Assembly: GCA_002396385.1 (NCBI GenBank)
Contig: DGTD01000100.1
Location: forward strand, 17,920 to 81,919
Direction of reading: 5' to 3'
From: Bacteroidales bacterium UBA4345
Lineage (GTDB): Bacteria > Bacteroidota > Bacteroidia > Bacteroidales > Paludibacteraceae
Length of the DNA stretch: 64,000 bases
Shown: one piece after another, positions 25,053-33,133 of the stretch
How positions within the stretch are numbered: position 1 is the first letter of the stretch
Layout: each line of letters begins with the position of its first letter
Position numbers and translations under genes: made by a program
The notes under the pieces: model-generated
Database searches by the model: none
The model's input: the letters and a program-made list of their open reading frames with translations, nothing else
What the model was told of the DNA's origin: nothing

Positions 25053-26114
25053 ATGAGACAAGACGACGAAAAATATATGCGCCGTTGCTTCCAACTGGCA
25101 GAAATGGGGCAAGGCTACACGGCACCCAACCCAATGGTAGGCGCCGTAATTGTACACAAAGGCCGCATCATTGGCGAAGGCTACCACCGCCAATGTGGAG
25201 GTCCGCACGCAGAAGTGAATGCGGTGAACAGTGTGAAGGAACAAGACCTGCCACTGCTAAAAGAAAGCACCATATATGTAAGTCTTGAACCATGCTCGCA
25301 CTGGGGCAAGACCCCACCCTGCGCAAAACTACTTATCGACAAAAAAATACCGCACGTGGTAGTCGCCTGCGGCGACCCCTTCCCCGAAGTTGCAGGCAGA
25401 GGGCTGCAAATGCTGCGAGAGGCAGGAGCAACCGTCGAGACAGGAGTCTTGGAAGCAGAAGGTTGGGAGTTGAACCGACGTTTCTTCACCTTCCATACCC
25501 AAAAGCGCCCTTATATAATTCTGAAATGGGCACAGACATCAAACGGCTATATGGGTACCAGCGATGGCAAGCCCATCAACATATCTACACCCGAAAGTTT
25601 GGTCCTTGTCCACCAGATGCGTGCCCAGGAAAGCGGAATCTTGGTTGGCACCAATACAGCAGTGAACGACAATCCGTCGCTGACCGTACGCGACTATTAC
25701 GGCAAACAACCACTACGTATTGCTATTGACCGCCACTTGCGGATACCAGCCACCCACCATTTACTCGACGGCAGTGTGCCTACGCTTATTTTCTGTGAAG
25801 AGTTACCAACCGACACGAAGGAGAATGTAAATTATGTAAAGGCACCGTTCGGTGCCGATGGCATAGACCTCCAATTCCTGCTTAACGAACTCTATAACCA
25901 GAAAGTGCAAAGTTTGATTGTAGAAGGGGGCAGCATGCTGCTACAATCGTTTATCGGTCAAGGGCTTTACGACGAGATGCGTGTGGAGACCAACGCAACC
26001 CTTTCAATCGACAATGGGATTAAAGCACCAAAGGCCTGCGGTAAAAATGTCGAGCAATTCAATGTAGTAAACAATATAGTAGTAAGATATAGAACAAAAA
26101 ACGATAAACCGTAA
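25053..26114 (+). CDS. ribD: Bifunctional riboflavin deaminase/reductase RibD
   Basis: 353 residues. The N-terminal deaminase (about 1-145) contains YTAPNPMVGAVIV, the zinc motif PHAEVNA and PCSHWGKTPPCAKLL. The C-terminal reductase (about 150-353) contains ILKWAQTSNGYMG, GTNTAVNDNPSLTVR and IVEGGSMLLQSF. Together they carry out the second and third steps of riboflavin synthesis. I start at MRQDDEKYMRR, which matches the family opening; an ATG at 24996 in frame would overlap the MATE stop. No other rib gene or FMN riboswitch is visible here. Confidence 0.96.
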   Translation: MRQDDEKYMRRCFQLAEMGQGYTAPNPMVGAVIVHKGRIIGEGYHRQCGGPHAEVNAVNSVKEQDLPLLKESTIYVSLEPCSHWGKTPPCAKLLIDKKIPHVVVACGDPFPEVAGRGLQMLREAGATVETGVLEAEGWELNRRFFTFHTQKRPYIILKWAQTSNGYMGTSDGKPINISTPESLVLVHQMRAQESGILVGTNTAVNDNPSLTVRDYYGKQPLRIAIDRHLRIPATHHLLDGSVPTLIFCEELPTDTKENVNYVKAPFGADGIDLQFLLNELYNQKVQSLIVEGGSMLLQSFIGQGLYDEMRVETNATLSIDNGIKAPKACGKNVEQFNVVNNIVVRYRTKNDKP

Positions 26115-26152
26115 AGGAGAGCGTGATCCGTGGCAACTCATAAATAGGAATA

Positions 26153-26180
26153 AAGGCAATATCCATACGGATATTGCCTT
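26153..26180. terminator. Convergent terminator between ribD and the 26203-26880 gene
   Basis: Perfect 12-bp stem (AAGGCAATATCC / GGATATTGCCTT) with a four-base loop, flanked by moderately T-rich sequence on either side. Confidence 0.75.
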
Positions 26181-26202
26181 ATTCTGATACATGCGTCTAG
26201 CG

Positions 26203-26880
26203 TTAATCTTTTTTTGACGTTTCAGTCGAATCAGTTGGGATTGGACGTATAAGGTGTTGTGTCTCATCTTCCACATCGCCCTTATGGTCAAAGGCATATT
26301 GGTAGTCGGCATCGGTGAAGACATACGAGTAAACGCATAATTCATTTTCACAACTATAGGTATTCCTTAGAATGTTGAATTCCTTTCCCTCTACCTGAGC
26401 ACTCTTATTACGATGAAAATGAACGGCAACCGTATCGTCGTACACGACTTGGACATCATCTACATACTGCAGGTTTCGATTAAGGTAGACATCCTGACAA
26501 TGAAAAGACAAGCCCTTCTTTATTTTTATAGTGTCTGTATCCGTATTTATCTCAATGTCGTGATCTGTATCATTCACAAAGACGAACTCGGTAGTCCTTT
26601 CAGGTTCGTCGCCAGAAATAAAGGGGTCGCACGAAGGAAGTTCAGCACACAAAGCCGAAACGCCCGTTGCAAGCCCTATAATTTTAACAGCCTTACCCGC
26701 ACTTTTCATTAACGAGAGACGCTTCTCGATATAACGGGCTTCCGATTCACACTTCTGACAAGTGCCACTACAATCACCCTGATGTTTACAGACACCCGGC
26801 AGGTAATCGATTCCATTGGCATCGGCAATCTTTTTTCTTATAGCCTTCAATGCCTCACATGTGATTTTTCCTTTATACAT
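26203..26880 (-). CDS. Protein with five-cysteine N-terminal module and unknown C-terminal domain
   Basis: 225 residues from the ATG at 26880. Residues 1-70 (MYKGKITCEALKAI..., cysteines at 8, 31, 37, 41 and 44) match the start of the protein at 55138-55962 in every cysteine position. A hydrophobic segment follows (about 62-80: KAVKIIGLATGVSALCAEL). The rest, about 145 residues, begins with an acidic linker and is beta-rich (FVFVNDTDHDIEINTD); it resembles nothing I know. The layout suggests a cysteine-bearing cytosolic head, one membrane helix or unusual leader, and an exported domain. The cysteines could bind zinc or an Fe-S cluster; neither is proven. Confidence 0.75.
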   Translation of the reverse strand: MYKGKITCEALKAIRKKIADANGIDYLPGVCKHQGDCSGTCQKCESEARYIEKRLSLMKSAGKAVKIIGLATGVSALCAELPSCDPFISGDEPERTTEFVFVNDTDHDIEINTDTDTIKIKKGLSFHCQDVYLNRNLQYVDDVQVVYDDTVAVHFHRNKSAQVEGKEFNILRNTYSCENELCVYSYVFTDADYQYAFDHKGDVEDETQHLIRPIPTDSTETSKKD

Positions 26881-26907
26881 ATATTTAAGATTAGGCACGT
26901 TCTACAA

Positions 26908-26915
26908 CAAATATA
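26908..26915 (-). promoter_or_regulatory. -7 element of the 26203-26880 gene
   Basis: TATATTTG on the minus strand, 28 bases before the ATG at 26880. It supports that start rather than the upstream in-frame codon at 26898. Confidence 0.5.
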
Positions 26916-26952
26916 AAGTTTTCCACACATTTACACATAACCGAGAACCAAC

Positions 26953-26980
26953 AAAAAAGGCGTACCCGAAGGTACGCCTT
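26953..26980 (-). terminator. Terminator of ileS
   Basis: Ten-bp stem AAGGCGTACC / GGTACGCCTT with a TTCG tetraloop on the minus strand, followed by six T. Confidence 0.85.
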
Positions 26981-27008
26981 ATAACTTATAATAAGAAGTT
27001 TTGCAACA

Positions 27009-30000
27009 TTAGAGTTTGCTAACTTCGATGTTAACCTTGAAGTCATCGAAATCGAGTTCGGTAGGATTAGCCACCTTGTCGACCAACTCGACCGACTTAG
27101 CCAAAGTTTGCGCACCGATGTAGTCAGCGAAGTCAGCAACAGCATCGTTCACCTTCTCGTTTCGCTCAATCTTGACGCTAATCTTATCGGTAATATCGAA
27201 ACCAGAAGACTTACGGATGTTCTGGATACGGTTTATGAATTCGCGCGCAATACCTTCCTTAACCAGTTCAGGAGTCAGCTGAATATCGAGCGCAACAGTT
27301 AAATCGCCGTTATTAGCGACCAACCAGCCAGGAATATCTTCCGACTTGATTTCAACATCGGCCTTCTCAACCACCACCTTCAAGCCATCGACATCAAGTA
27401 CCAACTGGCCCTCCTTTTCGAGTTTGGCTATGCTTTGCTGGTCAATGTTGGTCAGGATGTTAGCCACCGACTTCATGCTCTTACCACACTTAGGGCCCAG
27501 TTTCTTGAAATCTGGTTTCAGACGTTTAACCAGCATACCAGCAGAATCGTCGACCAACTTGATGTTCTTCACGTTAATTTCGCTCTTGATGAGGTCGTCA
27601 ACCGCCAAGATGCTTTCACGTTCATGTTCAGAGAGGACAGGCACCATAATCTGGTTAAGCGGCTGGCGCACCTTGATGTTCTCCTTTTTACGGAGCGAGA
27701 GCGCCATAGAAGAAATATCTTGAGCCATACGCTGACGCTCTTCGAGCGCCTTGTCGATAAGCGACTCGTCGGCAACAGGGAACTTGTCGAGGTGAACCGA
27801 TTCGCAAACCGGAGCCGCAGCAGTAAGGTCGAGATAAAGACGATCGGCATAGAACGGAGCGATTGGCGACATCAGCTTGGCAACAGTGAGCAAGCAGGTG
27901 TACAGTGTCTGGTAAGCAGCCAACTTATCCTCGTCCATAGTACCACCCCAGAAACGTTTACGGTTCAAACGCACATACCAGTTCGAGAGGTCGTCTTGCA
28001 CGAACTTAGAAATAGCGCGGCCAGCCTTAGTAGGCTCGTAATCGTCGAGAGCGGCACAAACCTCCTTCACCAGCGTGTTGAGGAGTGAGAGCACCCAACG
28101 GTCGATTTCCGGACGTTTTTCAACCGGAACCTGCGCCTCGCTACCAGTGAACCCGTCAACATTCGCATAGAGCGCGAAGAACGAGTAGGTATTGTATAGG
28201 GTACCAAAGAATTTACGTTTGATTTCATCGACACCATCCTCATCGTACTTGAGGTTGTCCCAAGGGCTAGAGTTGGTAATCATATACCAACGAACAGGGT
28301 CGGCACCGAACTTCTCAACCTGTCCGAACGGATCAACAGCATTACCAAGACGCTTCGACATCTTGTTACCGTTCTTATCGAGCACCAGACCGCAAGAGAT
28401 AACCGCCTTGAAGGCCACGCTGTGCTTAATCATAGTAGAAATGGCGTGGAGCGTGTAGAACCAGCCACGGGTCTGGTCGACACCCTCAGAAATGAAGTTA
28501 GCCGGATAGAAGAGATTGTTGTCGACCAACTCCTTGTTCTCAAACGGATAATGCAACTGCGAGAACGGCATAGAACCCGAGTCGAACCAAACGTCAATCA
28601 GGTCGCTTTCGCGCTTCATAGGCTTACCAGAAGGAGAAACCAAGATGATATTGTCGACATAAGGACGGTGCAGATCAAGATTCTTAGTTGAGTAATTCTC
28701 TTCAGAATAGTCACCCACCTTGAAATTCTTGAAAGGGTTCTCGGTCATGAAGCCCGCCTTGATAGACTTGTCGATTTCGTTCATCAATTCCTCAACCGAG
28801 CCGATGCAGATTTCCTCGCGGCAGTCTTCCGTACGCCAGATTGGAAGCGGAGTACCCCAGAAGCGTGAACGGGAGAGGTTCCAGTCGTTCAAATTCTCGA
28901 GCCACTTGCCGAAACGGCCGGTACCAGTAGACTCAGGCTTCCAAAGAATGGTCTTGTTCAGCGCCACCATCTCGTCGCGAGCGGCGGTAGAACGGATGAA
29001 CCAGCTGTCGAGTGGGTAATAAAGGATAGGCTTGTCGGTACGCCAGCAGTGCGGATAGTTGTGCACATGCTTCTCGACCTTGAACGCACGATTCTGCTGT
29101 TTAAGCATCACACAGAGGTCAACATCGAGGCTGGCATCCTTATCGGTAAGGTTCGCATCATAAGCATTCTTCACGAAGCGGCCTTCAAATTCCTTATAAG
29201 CATCAACATTACAGTTGTTCTTAACGTATTCAGCGTCGAGGTCCTTCAACAAGTAGAACTTACCGTCGAGGTCAACCGTAGGGCGCAAGTTGCCGTTAGC
29301 GTCAACCAACTGCAGCGGAGCAATGCCGGCAGCCTTAGCCACGCGCGCATCGTCGGCACCATAGGTAGGAGAGATGTGGACGATACCGGTACCGTCTTCC
29401 GTAGTCACATAGTCGCCAGGGATAACCTTGAAGGCGTCGCCATTGACTTTGAACCAAGGCATCAGCTGCTCATACTCCATACCCACCAAGTCGCTACCCT
29501 TGCACTGGCCGATGATGCGGAAAGGCACCACCTTGTCGCCTTGGTTGTAGGCATCGAGAGGCGCATCGGCACCAGCCGGGTTGAAATAGGCAGACAAACG
29601 GGCTTCTGCCAGAATGAAAGTGCCAGGTTTGCCTGTGTAAGGGTTGTAAGACTGCACCATAACGTAGTCGATTTTCGGACCAACGCAGAGGGCCGTATTT
29701 GAAGAGAGCGTCCAAGGAGTGGTCGTCCAAGCCAAGAAGAACACCTCGCCCCAGTTTTCAGCAGCCTTCACCGCAGCAGGTATATTGCCCTTTACCAGGA
29801 ACTGACCAGTAACCGTAGTATCCTTCACATCGCGGTAACAGCCAGGTTGGTTCAGTTCGTGCGAGCTAAGACCGGTACCAGCAGCAGGCGAATAAGGTTG
29901 AATGGTGTAGCCCTTGTAAAGGAAGCCCTGTTTATAGAGTTCCTTCAACAAATACCATTCCGACTCGATGAAACGGTTATCGTAGGTAATGTACGGATGT

Positions 30001-30440
30001 TCCAAGTCTACCCAATAGCCGATTTTACGGGTGAGGTCGGTCCACTCGTTCGTGAACATCATCACATTAGAACGGCATTTGTCGTTATACTGTTCAATGG
30101 AAATAGATTTGCCGATGTCGTCTTTCGTAATACCCAATTCCTTCTCGACACCCAATTCGACAGGAAGTCCGTGAGTATCCCAACCCGCCTTACGGCGAAC
30201 GTAATACCCCTGCATAGTTTTGTAGCGGAGGAAGATATCCTTAATGGTACGGGCAAGAACGTGGTGAATGCCCGGTTTACCATTGGCAGAAGGCGGTCCT
30301 TCGAAAAAGACATAAGACGGATCGCCCTCGTGCTGGGCAATACTTTTGTGGAAGATGTCGGCATCGTCCCACACTTTCAGCACCTCCTTATTAACTTGTG
30401 AGAGGTCGAACTTAGCGTATTCGGCAAATTTTTTACCCAT
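27009..30440 (-). CDS. ileS: Isoleucine--tRNA ligase
   Basis: 1,143 residues, start MGKKFAEYAKF. It charges tRNA-Ile with isoleucine. The HIGH-equivalent is GKPGIHH (residues 55-60), followed by KAGWDTHGLPVELGVEKELG. The catalytic loop is KMSKRLGN near residue 697, after the zinc/editing regions (GTGIVHISPTYGADD is the CP1 editing site). The KMSKR variant and a long C-terminus are features of the eukaryote-like type 2 IleRS, which in other bacteria tolerates mupirocin. Upstream in-frame codons to 30614 cross the promoter and are not part of the gene. Terminator and promoter indicate a single-gene unit. Confidence 0.97.
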   Translation of the reverse strand: MGKKFAEYAKFDLSQVNKEVLKVWDDADIFHKSIAQHEGDPSYVFFEGPPSANGKPGIHHVLARTIKDIFLRYKTMQGYYVRRKAGWDTHGLPVELGVEKELGITKDDIGKSISIEQYNDKCRSNVMMFTNEWTDLTRKIGYWVDLEHPYITYDNRFIESEWYLLKELYKQGFLYKGYTIQPYSPAAGTGLSSHELNQPGCYRDVKDTTVTGQFLVKGNIPAAVKAAENWGEVFFLAWTTTPWTLSSNTALCVGPKIDYVMVQSYNPYTGKPGTFILAEARLSAYFNPAGADAPLDAYNQGDKVVPFRIIGQCKGSDLVGMEYEQLMPWFKVNGDAFKVIPGDYVTTEDGTGIVHISPTYGADDARVAKAAGIAPLQLVDANGNLRPTVDLDGKFYLLKDLDAEYVKNNCNVDAYKEFEGRFVKNAYDANLTDKDASLDVDLCVMLKQQNRAFKVEKHVHNYPHCWRTDKPILYYPLDSWFIRSTAARDEMVALNKTILWKPESTGTGRFGKWLENLNDWNLSRSRFWGTPLPIWRTEDCREEICIGSVEELMNEIDKSIKAGFMTENPFKNFKVGDYSEENYSTKNLDLHRPYVDNIILVSPSGKPMKRESDLIDVWFDSGSMPFSQLHYPFENKELVDNNLFYPANFISEGVDQTRGWFYTLHAISTMIKHSVAFKAVISCGLVLDKNGNKMSKRLGNAVDPFGQVEKFGADPVRWYMITNSSPWDNLKYDEDGVDEIKRKFFGTLYNTYSFFALYANVDGFTGSEAQVPVEKRPEIDRWVLSLLNTLVKEVCAALDDYEPTKAGRAISKFVQDDLSNWYVRLNRKRFWGGTMDEDKLAAYQTLYTCLLTVAKLMSPIAPFYADRLYLDLTAAAPVCESVHLDKFPVADESLIDKALEERQRMAQDISSMALSLRKKENIKVRQPLNQIMVPVLSEHERESILAVDDLIKSEINVKNIKLVDDSAGMLVKRLKPDFKKLGPKCGKSMKSVANILTNIDQQSIAKLEKEGQLVLDVDGLKVVVEKADVEIKSEDIPGWLVANNGDLTVALDIQLTPELVKEGIAREFINRIQNIRKSSGFDITDKISVKIERNEKVNDAVADFADYIGAQTLAKSVELVDKVANPTELDFDDFKVNIEVSKL

Positions 30441-30511
30441 TGCTATTATATCTAAATAATTTGTTTTCAAAACATAAGCCCTACAAAGGGCAAAGTGCCT
30501 AAAAAGGCACG

Positions 30512-30519
30512 CAAATTTA
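30512..30519 (-). promoter_or_regulatory. -7 element of ileS
   Basis: TAAATTTG on the minus strand, about 70 bases before the ileS ATG. The leader starts with a small GTGCC/GGCAC hairpin (30495-30510) but no T-box or other riboswitch is recognisable. Confidence 0.5.
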
Positions 30520-30655
30520 CGAAAAAAGGAAGGTAATCCCAACGAAAAGGCCGATTTAGTGAACAAACAGAACGCAACAACAGCAGAAGAGTTCCGTGTA
30601 GGGACAAACGTCACACAAAAACGAAAGAAAAGCGGAACATAGCCACAAAAAAGGC

Positions 30656-30663
30656 TAATTTTG
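30656..30663 (+). promoter_or_regulatory. -7 element of the AraC-type gene
   Basis: TAATTTTG, 42 bases before the ATG at 30705. Confidence 0.5.
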
Positions 30664-30704
30664 CAGAAAAAAGCGCCAACGCCAATATAAAAGAGTAAAC
30701 AGCA

Positions 30705-31784
30705 ATGAAACTACTATATGCCATTCAGATAATGTCGCTTATGACAGCCCTCATGCTCGGCATGTTACTGCTACTATGTCCGTACAGAGGCACAGGCTTC
30801 AAGAAATACAACCAAACACGCTGGATGTTGACAGGCTCCATCTTTATAATAGCAATACAGTACGCGTTACAGATGATGTTCAGCATCAGGGCACAAAACG
30901 AGTCGTTAGGAACGACCTGCAACCTGTTTTTCTACGTACCGGGGAACATCTTGTTCCTACTTGGAGCACTGAACCTTCAACAACAGAACAGTTTGAAGAA
31001 GAAAGAAATCTGCATAGGCGGGGCTATGTCGGCTATAGTGATAATGTGCCTTACAATCGGTCTGTTTTATAAGCAAGGCATATACATAAGGGAGACCAAC
31101 CATATTTGTGGCGTTTTTTACCTATGCATCCAACTTTACTACAGTTCGCAGATATACATAGGATACAAAAAAATGGTTCGTAACATCGACGAATACTACG
31201 GGTCGCCAGTAGAGGAATATATACATTGGATGAGAAACGCCTCCATATTGTTGTTTGTATGCCTACTTTTCGTACCATTCGCCATTTTTTCGACAAAAGC
31301 CCTTCTTTTCTTCGGTTTCCTGTTTTGGATAACATTTTCGTACTATGTTTTCAACTTCTCGTACTTCGGTCACTATGCCGAAATAGTGGAAGAGACACAA
31401 ACCGAGGACGAGAAAACGCCCGACAGCACCGCAACGCCTAATTTTAGTAATATAGCAGAATGGACACTGGCTCCACTTGTCAACAAGTGGATTCAGGAGA
31501 AAAAATACCACGATAGCGATATCACAATTGTAAAGTTGGCCAGCGAAATAGGAACCAACCGTACCACACTATCAAGATACATCAATACCAACATCGGGAA
31601 ATCGTTCAGAGAATGGATAAACGGGTTAAGGATAGAAGATGCGAAACAAATGATGCGGGAAAACCCAAATAAAGGAATAGAAGATATAGCCATTAGTTGT
31701 GGATTCTCGACCCGGAAATACTTTGACCAGGTTTTCTGTAACTACGAGCAGGTAACAGCCGCAGAATGGAGGAAAAGGCAATGA
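30705..31784 (+). CDS. Membrane-bound AraC-family transcriptional regulator
   Basis: 359 residues. The N-terminal 230 residues contain about six membrane helices (IMSLMTALMLGMLLLLC, WMLTGSIFIIAIQYAL, AIVIMCLTIGLFY, ASILLFVCLLFVPFAIF, FGFLFWITFSYYVF), followed by an acidic linker. The C-terminal 110 residues are an AraC HTH pair: VKLASEIGTNRTTLSRYINT, then FREWINGLRIEDAKQMM and IEDIAISCGFSTRKYFDQVF. The protein would sense a signal in the membrane and bind DNA from there, as do other Bacteroidota integral-membrane AraC regulators. The giant T9SS operon lies downstream in convergent orientation; no target can be assigned. Confidence 0.88.
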   Translation: MKLLYAIQIMSLMTALMLGMLLLLCPYRGTGFKKYNQTRWMLTGSIFIIAIQYALQMMFSIRAQNESLGTTCNLFFYVPGNILFLLGALNLQQQNSLKKKEICIGGAMSAIVIMCLTIGLFYKQGIYIRETNHICGVFYLCIQLYYSSQIYIGYKKMVRNIDEYYGSPVEEYIHWMRNASILLFVCLLFVPFAIFSTKALLFFGFLFWITFSYYVFNFSYFGHYAEIVEETQTEDEKTPDSTATPNFSNIAEWTLAPLVNKWIQEKKYHDSDITIVKLASEIGTNRTTLSRYINTNIGKSFREWINGLRIEDAKQMMRENPNKGIEDIAISCGFSTRKYFDQVFCNYEQVTAAEWRKRQ

Positions 31785-31847
31785 CAAAAAAGAGGGTAAG
31801 ACAAGAATGTCTCTTTCCCCCTTTTAAAACTGTAGTAATATATGAGA

Positions 31848-31907
31848 AGTAAGGTTAAGTTGCGATACATTTAAAAGCAAGACAAATTATATTGCCTTAA
31901 CCTTACT
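31848..31907. repeat. Widely spaced perfect inverted repeat
   Basis: The arms AGTAAGGTTAAG (31848-31859) and CTTAACCTTACT (31896-31907) are perfectly complementary and 36 bases apart. The spacing is long for a terminator and suits a regulator site or a structured RNA. No function is proven. Confidence 0.5.
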
Positions 31908-32096
31908 GCAAAGATGGGCTAAAAACACCGAAAAAATGGTAAAAAAAGTAAATTGGCATTCCCAAAAACAGCATAAAAAGAGTACAAAATCGAATAAAGA
32001 AGTACAAAAAACGCTATAATACGAATATTTTGTCATCTTTACGCATAAATACTCATATCTTCATAAAATACGTATACAATACAAAGTGAAGCTGCC

Positions 32097-32133
32097 AAAA
32101 GGAAGGGATGCATCAAGAAAGACACATCCCTTC
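32097..32133 (-). terminator. Terminator of the giant-protein/PorP operon
   Basis: Nine-bp stem GAAGGGATG / CATCCCTTC with a 14-base loop, followed on the minus strand by CCTTTTGG. The T-run is short, so it is a weak match. Confidence 0.5.
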
Positions 32134-32141
32134 GATAAAGA

Positions 32142-33128
32142 TTAACGCGTACGGTAATACTTTGTATAGCGTGTATATTTTTTCGATTTGCCATAATTGG
32201 CAAGACACCCCTGGAACTTCTGCGGAATTTTAATTTCAAGTCCAATTTCGTGAGTTCCATAACTGTCGTGTCGAAGGGCACCGAAGAAGAAGTCGTAACT
32301 GTAATAAAGCGAAAGCCAGTCGAACAAACTTACACCAGCCAAAAGAGAGCCTTCGTATTTATAGCGGAAAGCAGCACCCACATAAAACAAATCGGAAGGA
32401 TTCCATTCGTAGTCGAAGAGATAATAGTAAGTAAGTCCGATTTGGTGTTTCCAGCGGTCGCGGTAATTATAGACAGAATAAGAAGGAGAAAGCCTCCACC
32501 ATTCCTTAGTCTGGAAATAATAGTTAAGATATCCGGAATACAAACGATACAAAGGCATATCAAGCGTACCCTTCAACAAATGGTTAGCCGCCACACCGAG
32601 TTCAAAGTTTTGCAACAGGAGTTCAGCCCCCACTTCAGCATCGGGCACCGTACCCTGCATAAATTTAGACTCATCGACAAGATTTTTTGTATTGTTTGGT
32701 TTAATCTTGCTGGCATCGTAATCACGGTTCATCAGTCCAGCCCCTACACCAAGATTGACATAACTATCGTCTCCAATAGGGATAAGGAAAGCAAAACCGA
32801 ACTTAGGGTTACGGGTATACTGATAACCAATTTCATCGGAAAGCATAGAAAGAGAAATTTGGGAATGAGCCCCCATAAAGAAGTATTTAGCCCCAACGAA
32901 ATAAGTTTTAGGTGCACCCTCAACGCCCCGCCATTGGAAACGTCCGCCCAAATTAACAGTAGCGTACATAATTTCCGGGATGTAGGCCGGATTCAAATAA
33001 TTCTGCCGCAACTGCTTGTTGGTGAACAAGACATCTTCCTGTGCATTGGCAGTAAGCGAAGCACACCCAACCAAGGCAGTCAGCAATAAGCACTTGAAAA
33101 AAAGTTTGCCGTTATGTATCTTACCCAT
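32142..33128 (-). CDS. PorP/SprF-family T9SS outer-membrane protein
   Basis: 328 residues. Signal peptide MGKIHNGKLFFKCLLLTALVGCASLTANA, then the family opening DVLFTNKQLRQNYLNPAYIP and the strand-rich body (YFVGAKYFFMGAHSQISLSM, NPKFGFAFLIPIGDDSYVNL) ending in an outer-membrane barrel. A short basic tail, YGKSKKYTRYTKYYRTR, follows. PorP/SprF proteins are 14-strand barrels that partner specific type-B T9SS cargo and anchor or help secrete it; SprF is needed for SprB in Flavobacterium. It starts 5 bases after the giant type-B cargo gene ends, so the two form one operon. Confidence 0.92.
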   Translation of the reverse strand: MGKIHNGKLFFKCLLLTALVGCASLTANAQEDVLFTNKQLRQNYLNPAYIPEIMYATVNLGGRFQWRGVEGAPKTYFVGAKYFFMGAHSQISLSMLSDEIGYQYTRNPKFGFAFLIPIGDDSYVNLGVGAGLMNRDYDASKIKPNNTKNLVDESKFMQGTVPDAEVGAELLLQNFELGVAANHLLKGTLDMPLYRLYSGYLNYYFQTKEWWRLSPSYSVYNYRDRWKHQIGLTYYYLFDYEWNPSDLFYVGAAFRYKYEGSLLAGVSLFDWLSLYYSYDFFFGALRHDSYGTHEIGLEIKIPQKFQGCLANYGKSKKYTRYTKYYRTR

Positions 33129-33133
33129 AATTT

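Larger units (their letters stand above)
31785..32141. other. Intergenic stretch after the AraC-type gene
   Basis: About 360 AT-rich bases. It contains an imperfect AAAAAGAGGG/CCCCCTTTT stem just after the AraC stop (a weak terminator), the inverted repeat at 31848-31907 and the terminator of the giant operon at 32097-32133. No gene is visible. Confidence 0.5.
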
